Assembly: GCF_004210375.1 (NCBI RefSeq)
Contig: NC_134830.1
Location: 10,726,001 to 10,790,000 of the forward strand
Length of the DNA: 64,000 bases
Reading direction: 5' to 3'
Origin: Tachypleus tridentatus
Lineage: Eukaryota > Arthropoda > Merostomata > Xiphosura > Limulidae
In this document: in pieces, positions 28,901 through 37,900 of the stretch
How positions within the stretch are numbered: position 1 is the stretch's first letter
Layout: the number at the start of each line of letters is the position of its first letter
The notes under the pieces: generated by a model
Databases searched by the model: none
The model's input: only the letters and a program-made list of their open reading frames with translations
What the model was told of the DNA's origin: nothing
Translations under genes and position numbers: made by a program

Positions 28901-31900
28901 CACATCTACAAATCTGTAATATCATAATCTCCAAGGGCCACATTTACAAATCTGTAATATCATAATCTCCAAGGACCACATTTACAAATCTGTAATATCA
29001 TAGTCTCTAAGGACCACATTTACAAATCTATAATATCATAAACCACATTTACAAATCTGTAATATCATAATCTCCAAGGGCCACATTTACAAATCTGTAA
29101 TATCATAATCTCCAAGGGCCACATTTACAAATCTGTAATATCATAATCTCCAAGGGCCACATTTACAAATCTGTAATATCATAATCTCCAAGGACCACAT
29201 TTACAAATCTGTAATATCATAATCTCCAAGGACCACATTTACAAATCTGTAATATCATAGTCTCTAAGGACCACATTTACAAATCTGTAATATCATAATC
29301 TCTAAGGACCACATTTACAAATCTGTAATATCATAATCTCTAAGGACCACATTTACCATTACCATGAATTTTAATTCAGTTGTGCAGAATGAGTAAAATG
29401 AAGAAGATATTAAAGGTTTTTAGTAAATCTATGTGACTGAAACTTGGAAAAGTCTAATTAGCATCAATTTATAACTTTAACTACCTGGAAATTTTTTTAT
29501 TTTTACTAAGAAAGAGTAAAAATGTCACAATTAGAAAGACTTTTATTGGTTACTGGGGTTGTTAAAGAAACATCATACCAAAATTACTCAACCATGATTT
29601 TATATTATGATACAGTCCATCTTTACCTGCCCACTAGAAAGATAATACAAGTTCTCTTACACTGTTATTGATTTATTGGATTCTTTCAGTATCACATCCT
29701 AGTATTTCTCCAAGAGCATCATTTTTATATATTTATTTGTCATCATCTGCTATTGGTCCTTTATTAAAATTTATACTTTTGCATGTTTTGACATTATGTT
29801 CAAATTTACTTCTCAGTAAAGTTGTGTAAAGTTGAGCATATTGGGAAAAAAAATCTTTGGAAGAAATATTCTTACATGGCAAAGTACCTGAACCTGCAAT
29901 TTATTAATTATAATGGCAAAGGCAAACAATTAGAGGATTGAAAGCAGACCCATAAAGGTATAACTTGTAATATTGAAAAAAAAATGTATATGAACATTTT
30001 TAGGAACTTGGACAGGGTAAAAAATACCAATATAACACTGGCACTATCTATTGTTTAATATATATATATATATATTTTCAAGTTTTATTTCACACAGAAA
30101 AATTACTGTTGTTTATATATTATAATGTTTATTGGTTGATAAAACTTTACAAGTTTAGAAATTATTCGAAAGAGGTTGTGTCAGTTGTTAGTTATTGTTT
30201 GGAAAGCTTCATGGTCATGACCAGTTACTTGCATCTGTTATGAACAGTAAGTTTCTTTCTAATTCTCATTTAGATATATTGACAATATTAAAGATAATTA
30301 TTTGTGTTTATTCCTGGACTAAACTTTATAATGATCAAGTAATAGACCCTGAATTGGGCTGGATGATGATAGATAAAAGATATCTCAAAAATGCTATTTA
30401 TATATGCAGTATAACATTGGTTTTTACAGCAATTCATTTAACAGTATGGTCAACTCAATTAATCCAGCTTCTAATATGTCATTACAAAGTTTAAATAACA
30501 TTACATAACACTTATAGGAGTCTACTTTCATTTTCAATCTCATCTTCCCGTGTTGCCAGCTTCAAGATTTCATGGATGAAAACAGCCTTCCAAATTATTC
30601 AAACATTTATCTCTATGAATAAGTGGAAATGAGTCAATGGACAAGACTGTCCATTCACTGTCCACAGTCCACCAGACCCTTAATATTCTTTCTGTAATAC
30701 TGCATTATTATTGTTGTGTGGTAGAAGTTGTATATAGTATTAATTTATAGTATCAGAAATGTGCAGTCAGTGGTATTTTATGTATTTCACAAACTTGAGG
30801 AATTGAAGCAGGAGGATAGTTTCATGCGAACTAAGGAGTCAGAATGAGGATTCACTGAACAAAAACATTTATTGATAGCTCATTAAATGGCAAATACTAA
30901 GAAGTTCAGAAAGATTCATTCTTAGTTAAAATATCAGATCCTCTAATGTTCTTCCTCCATTTGTATCCTAAACAATTGAAAAAAGTTACTTTTTTTCAGT
31001 AAATCAGGATGGCATAGCAATTTGAAACAGATGTAGTTTACTGTTTGACCAAACTCTATAGCTTATATACTTTGTTTATGTCTAGTTTAAAGTTGGTTTT
31101 ATTTATAAGCAAAACTCTACACCTAGTGCATACCTCATACGTTTTTAGTGTTCTTATTTCTTTCTTAACTTGTGTTGCCATGATAACTTCATGTTGACTT
31201 CAAGGTACATCATCGTGTGATTTTCGACACTGTCACATTTCACTGATGATTTCAGTATGTATCCATATTAAGCTTAATGGACTCTTTAAGCAAGTAAACT
31301 TCCTGCTTGACTTAAAGATTATAATAGTAACGATTATGGTATATTTTCTTCTTTATCCTGTCAAAGGACATTGTAATAATAATATATGCAAAAAAATATT
31401 TCACAGTATTTCACACAACTATTTTTGTATATTTTCTCATCATCTATATATGTCTGCAATATTTTATCTTTGAATTAAATTACATGTCATTAAAAATGTA
31501 ACATTCATTTATCAAAAACCACATATTAGCAGTAACACCTCTTGAACATATTTGAACCAAGGACAAATTTAGTATCTAATCCATTCAACAATATATTTCA
31601 AACAAATATTTAGAATTTGTAATTTAGCCCTTTCTCATTAAATCAGTAACTCTGAATGACATTTAAAATCTTACTGAATGATTTATTAAGTATATACTCA
31701 TAAAGTTTGGGAAGCTTTTAGTGTGAAACTTGCTGTGACTTGAACTTTCATACTGGAATTGTCCTTGGCTGAAATGCAGCATATCCAAGTTACTGATGAC
31801 TTAACTATGTAAGATTTAGTTATTAATTAATCTTTGATGTGTGGGATTGTTAGGATATTTAGTGTTGCTGAATACAGAGTTACAGTTGTTGTTGCCACTT

Positions 31901-34900
31901 GATTTTTTTTTCTGTTCTGGAATTTTATTTAAAGTTATCACTTTCAAAGCTCAGTGCTATAAACAGTCTCTGTTAGGATAAAGATGTTTCTCACTTCTAA
32001 ATGGGGCTGATTTAGCAGATTTTCTTTCAGATTTATTCATCAAGATATCTCACTAGCCTGACTCATTCATACCTGAGCAGACTGATGTGTAAATGGCATA
32101 GCTTCTCTGTATAAGTCATTAAGAGAACTGCAGTAGGCTGGAACTTGCAGTTGAGACAGTTGGTAATTTAATTGTCTCAACTCTCCACCTTGTATGCTTC
32201 AAGATACTCTAATCTGTAATAATTCATACACCCTAGAGAATGATATAAGCAGGTAGTTTAATGGTACTAGGAACCAAAATACTCACTGTAAGCAGCATTT
32301 GTTAATTGATTTGTGGGGATAATAATATTTACTTTTTTATGGTAGTCACTGTCATTAAATCATAACTTATAGCTCTGTTGCTGTGAGTGTATCTCTTCAG
32401 CCACTGAATGGAAAGTGCAAAAGTTTTTATTTCTCCTCATCTTTATATGCTGGCACGTATGCTGCAGAATACGCATATTGATATCCTGTTTGAGGTGGAA
32501 AATGTTCTTGTGATGTGATTTTGTCCGATTAGTGAGTTGATGTTTGAACTGAATTACTTTGCATTATTTGTATACAATACATATGTATGTTTTTTCTCAG
32601 TACTTGATGGTCAAGAACAGTTCTTCAACCAAAGAAACTTCATCATCAACAGAAATAAAGAATGAGGAACGAGTTCAAAGGGTTGGTTTCTTTATTTATA
32701 ACATCTTAAGGATAGAAGTTACGTAGAATTAACGTAGTTTGTTTACTTTATTTTAGAGGAAGTTTGAACAACTTTGAAATGTATTTTCATGAAAGTGAAG
32801 TGTTAACTGTCCTTCCTCACTTAATCTAAAAATTAATGAAGTTTTAATATGCTGTACGAATGCCCATCACTAAATTTTGTCACTGTGGAAGCAAAACTTG
32901 TTTGTACCTCATATTTCATTACTGAATTTATGTCTACATAAAGTACTCTTTATGTTTCCATCAACTTCATATTCAGTATTTATATCACTTATTATTATTA
33001 CATGTCTTTTTTTTTGCTGTTGACTTTCTCAAAATATTTGTAAAACTGTCTCCTTTTCTGTGGACATTTTAGTTAGTTATTTTGACTCCTTATATGTGCT
33101 TTACATTCACTAGTTGTATCTAAAGTTTTGTTTTAATGTCAACCTAATATCTTCTATTTTGTCCTACAAAGTTATACATTCTTTGTGATTGTAGATGTGC
33201 AACTATTCTTCTTTACTGAAGTACTGCTACTTCATTTTACATATTTCTAGTTAATTTACATACTACAAGTGTGTTGCATTTCTTTTTACTTCCATGAGAG
33301 AGAGTTTATAAGAATTTGTCAATGTTTACACTGTTGTTTTATATTCTGTAAACCAATGTCACTAATTTCTCACTAAAACACTTTATAATTCATTTCAAAC
33401 AGTCCTTCACTGTTGCCATTCATTCCAACTTGTGTATAAATCCATGTTTGAAAATTCCTATAACTATACATATTTTCCATTTTTATGTAGAATTTTTCTT
33501 GAAAATACATGTCAGCACATATATATGTGCTTATTTTTAGTATTTGTACCAGTAATAAGTCCTTCAAATATTTAAATTGCTAATTACCAGAAGATTGTCT
33601 TTGTTTAACGGTAATCACTGTTTATGAAAGGATTGAACAAAAGCACACTGAAATGTGTAGCTGAAGTACACTGAAATGTGTAGCTGAACTTTTAATTCAA
33701 ACTATAATTCATGTGTGATCTTACATTTTAGAAGTTTTATTTAAAATGCAACTTGTAAGTTTTGAAAATGATGAAACTGTTTCAAGTTAATTCTTTCAGA
33801 AAAGCCATGTTGAAACAGAAAATAAGATTTGTTAGTACATGTTTCAAACAATTTATACTACATTTCATTAACCCTCTTACCATGGGCATTCTTTACTGCA
33901 CTTGTCCTGAGGATTTTGAAGTGTTATACTAATTAGTATAATAAAAATCATTATCTAATAATACATATTTTAATGGTATACCAGTTTTATGTTCTTAATT
34001 TTATAAGGTAGTGTTTATAAAACTGAATTTTACCCTAGTCTGAGAAATGTAACATTTTCTCTAGACATCCTCTCTCCTCTGCTTTATTCACCGTCTCCAA
34101 TACGTACAAAATTCAATGTAACAAAAAAATCAGACAAACCATAATTTTTATTGCCTTCAACTGTGGTTACAGAGCTATCAAACAAAATCAGACCTCTCTT
34201 GCCACACCCACCTGTCAAATCACTTTCTGGGGTTGTTAACAGTTATCTTTTATGTTTCATTCTGTATTATCTATAATCAATAGAAAGCCAAAATTTTCAT
34301 CTTTATTTATTATGTTACTTTTGTTCTTTATACACAGAGTTATTAATTTCACTGCAAGTACAAGCAGTGTTTCTACAGGAAAAATAATGACCAGTTTGAG
34401 TAAATTTGTAATGGCTTTTGTCTCATAATTAGAAAGTTAGAAAAACTGTGATAGTTGTGGGATATTATCTGCTTTTTGCGTGTTATAAAGTTGTGTTCTT
34501 TGATGTATTAGTTAACTAAATAAAAATAATTTAGGGTAATATTATTGTTAGTATAATAAAAGACACAGTTAAGTGTCATTGACAGTCAATAGAAAGAAAA
34601 TATATTTGGGTGAGCACTTTATTTTTCATGTTTATTCTTTATTTATTTAATGTATTTAAGATATTTCTAAAATCGTGCAAATGAAATTTGAGATTTTTAA
34701 GATGAAGAAAAGTTGTTTTTAATTTTAACATGAAAATCACTTTACACTGGGAATACTTAAAATAGACTAGGTATACCCATGATACTAGGTATATTCGTGA
34801 TACTAGGTATACCCATGATACTAGGTATATTCATGGATATATCTTTTTTAGGGTATCAAAAAATATTTTGGTAAAATTGGGATATTTTGTATATAAAAAC

Positions 34901-37900
34901 TTGCAATCTGTAGAGAGAGTTAAAGAGCTTTAAAAATTAATTATAGTCAGAGTAGCTTGACTTTTATTTTTTTGCAGTAATTAAAAGCTGGAAGACAAAA
35001 TCATATTTCTTATCTTACTTTTATCCTTTCTATTCAGAGAACAGATTGACAAGCACTATTGTTCAGAAGTTTTTTATTTTTCTTATGTGGGTATCTGATG
35101 TAAAAACAGAAAACTTAAATATATGAAATTACTGTAAATCATCCATCTTTTACAGTTAAACCCAGTTGATTAATTATTCTGATAATGGTTAAGTGAGCAA
35201 CATCTTGTTTTTATATTTGTCTCGAGAGTAAGTTGTTTTAGGGATAAGGCTAATTGTTTTGAAAGCAGTTACTCATTATTAATATATTTTTGTATTTTTG
35301 TGGTATAAACTAGTCAGTTAATTAACTCTCAACACAGGCTTAGTCAGTTTGACCAACCCCATGACTTCTTTGTATTTGTTTAAAATTGTGATAGATTGAA
35401 TACTTCCAATGTTCAAAATAGTGTGTATATCTTCACAAATGTGGCAGTTTTTCAGTTAACATTATCTTTCACATACAAAAAAATCATTTAAAATATAATA
35501 TTTTTAATAAACTGAAACAATGAGTATTTGTTTTTAATAACTGATTTGTAAAATGATTTTAATGTTAAGGTTAAAAATACTTTTTCATGTGTCAAAAATA
35601 TCAGATCTACTCTCTCTAGTTTCTGAAGCCTCCCAAATACATTTCAAATGTTTTTTTTTCAGTAAAACTTCATGTTTTATCTATAATTGTGTCTACCCTG
35701 TTCAGAATCAGGATCAGTTAATCTGACTGACCTTGTAACCAACAAAATAAAATATAAGTTATCTTTTCTTTCTTTACTGAGTTACTTCAGAGTATAACGT
35801 GAAGCCACCTTCACTTATACTAAATAGCTTTAAGTTTGTAACAGTATTCATCTGTTTTGTTACCCCCCTTTGATTGCTATAACTACTGTTTGTGCCAATT
35901 TAAATTGTACATCACTTGGGGAACATGCAGCTTAGCTCTAACTACTGTCTGTGTCATTTTAAATTGTACATGCAGGGAACATGCAGCTTATGATATGCTA
36001 TCGACGTACATTACCCACAAGCTACTACAAATTGATTGTGTACATGTTTTGTGAAACATTTTTACTATGTTATTATTTATTTTACCTAATCTTAACCAAC
36101 CTAAGAATGTCTCTATTTTTTCATTTTAGCTATTCTTTTAATTACAAATAAACTTGCAATAAAGAACTTTCCAAATCTTTTTTTTTTATCTTGCTGTTGA
36201 TTGTCAGAGACACTCAATTCTACTTTTCTTTTATACTAATAGTCATAATGCACTAAATAATTTTTACTAAATTAAATAATGCACCTACTAGCATAGACTA
36301 ATAGCACACAGAATAGGCAATTTCTCCTAACGCTCTCAATTTTGTTTGGTTTTCTAGCTGTGCAACAAGTTGTGATAAATTCATCCAAGCTACTCATTAA
36401 TTTTGTCAAAGAAATGATGTCTATACTCTGAGTAAAATTGACAATTTTCTGTCCAGAACACAAGTTATACAGTATGTCATTTAATATATGAAAACTTCAG
36501 CTTTCTATTGGTTATAGGTAATATGTAATTAGATATGAGAAAGAATCAATAACAAATTCTAAAAGGGAGGATGTGGTAGGGGTTTTTGATTTTATCTTTG
36601 ATAGTTCTGTAGCCAAACAAAATTGAAGGTCACAGAAATTATGGTTTGTCTGAAGAACAATGGTTTTATAGTGGGTATTCACATTTACTTATATTTTATG
36701 GATGGGCTGTGGATAAAACATGTATACTATTAAAATATGTATTATTAACTAAGATTTTATGTGACACCAATTGGTATAATGTGAACAAAAAATAGTTTGA
36801 TAAAATTCTGAATATCAGATACTAAAACTTTATGTTGTGAGGTAAATAGTACCTAGGGTGAGAGGGTTAAAAGTATAACATGTTAAAGAGTAGTAAATAT
36901 AATTTATAGAAACTGTTCCTTGTGTTTAAGCTGTGACATTTTGTGTTCTTTCAGTTACAAGCATATTTCAGGGATATTGTTCTGGGGGAAAACCAGACTG
37001 CTGTAGAAACTACCAAAGACTCGGTCAAAGACCCAGATATTCAAGTTGACAACCAAACAACCAAAGTTGGCATTAACAATAACAACAAAGCCACAACAGA
37101 TGAAGCCTTACCTCTGAGGCACCAGGTGAGGTCAGAGATGGTGATTTAATTTCTTAAATGTAAAAATGTTTTTATGATGCATTCTGTATTTTAAACATTC
37201 CACATTTTTGCTTAGGTACAAATATTTTTTTACATATTATAAAACTAAGGTTTAGGCTTTATAATATGTAATTATATCTTAAAGGGGGGGGAGTGCACAT
37301 GTACAAATAATTACCTTGACATTGCTTTATAACATAGAGGTCATCTTGAAGTATTCTCCCACTGCAGTCCTATATCACAAAATTGGTCTGTGTAGTTGGA
37401 CTACCTCAGTCAGAATCTGATGTGACAAGCTTAAATCTTTCCATCAATGTTGGTTGAATTTGAATAACTGGATTTATAACTGATCAGTGTATTTGCATTT
37501 CTTGTATCTAAATATTTTATGGCTCTGTGCTAAATAGTATCCTGAACTGTGACTATATTTAAAAGATTTCAACACTTCCTGTGCATGACTACCAAGAAGA
37601 GTTAACTGTTTAACTTTCAAAGATTTTTGTGTTAAACTGCATAACAAATTTACATGTTACACTAATATATTGTATTTGTTCAACAACTCCTGTAGGACCT
37701 AAAGTATTCTTTTGGCTTCTAATCCCTAGACGTGTTTAGTTGACAAAGCTGCCACTTTCTTCTTTTCTTTTCTTTACCCATATACTTTTTAAATACTATT
37801 GAGTTTTGAAGTACAGTTATGTGACCCTGTCATGAAACAATACAAAGCTAAAATTATATCTAAATGTCTTGAAAGTGCCCACTTTTTTAATTGGATGTGT

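Noticed and set aside
30195-30494. 99-codon open frame in an EXOSC10 intron
   Set aside because: No recognisable domain, codon pattern or splice context.
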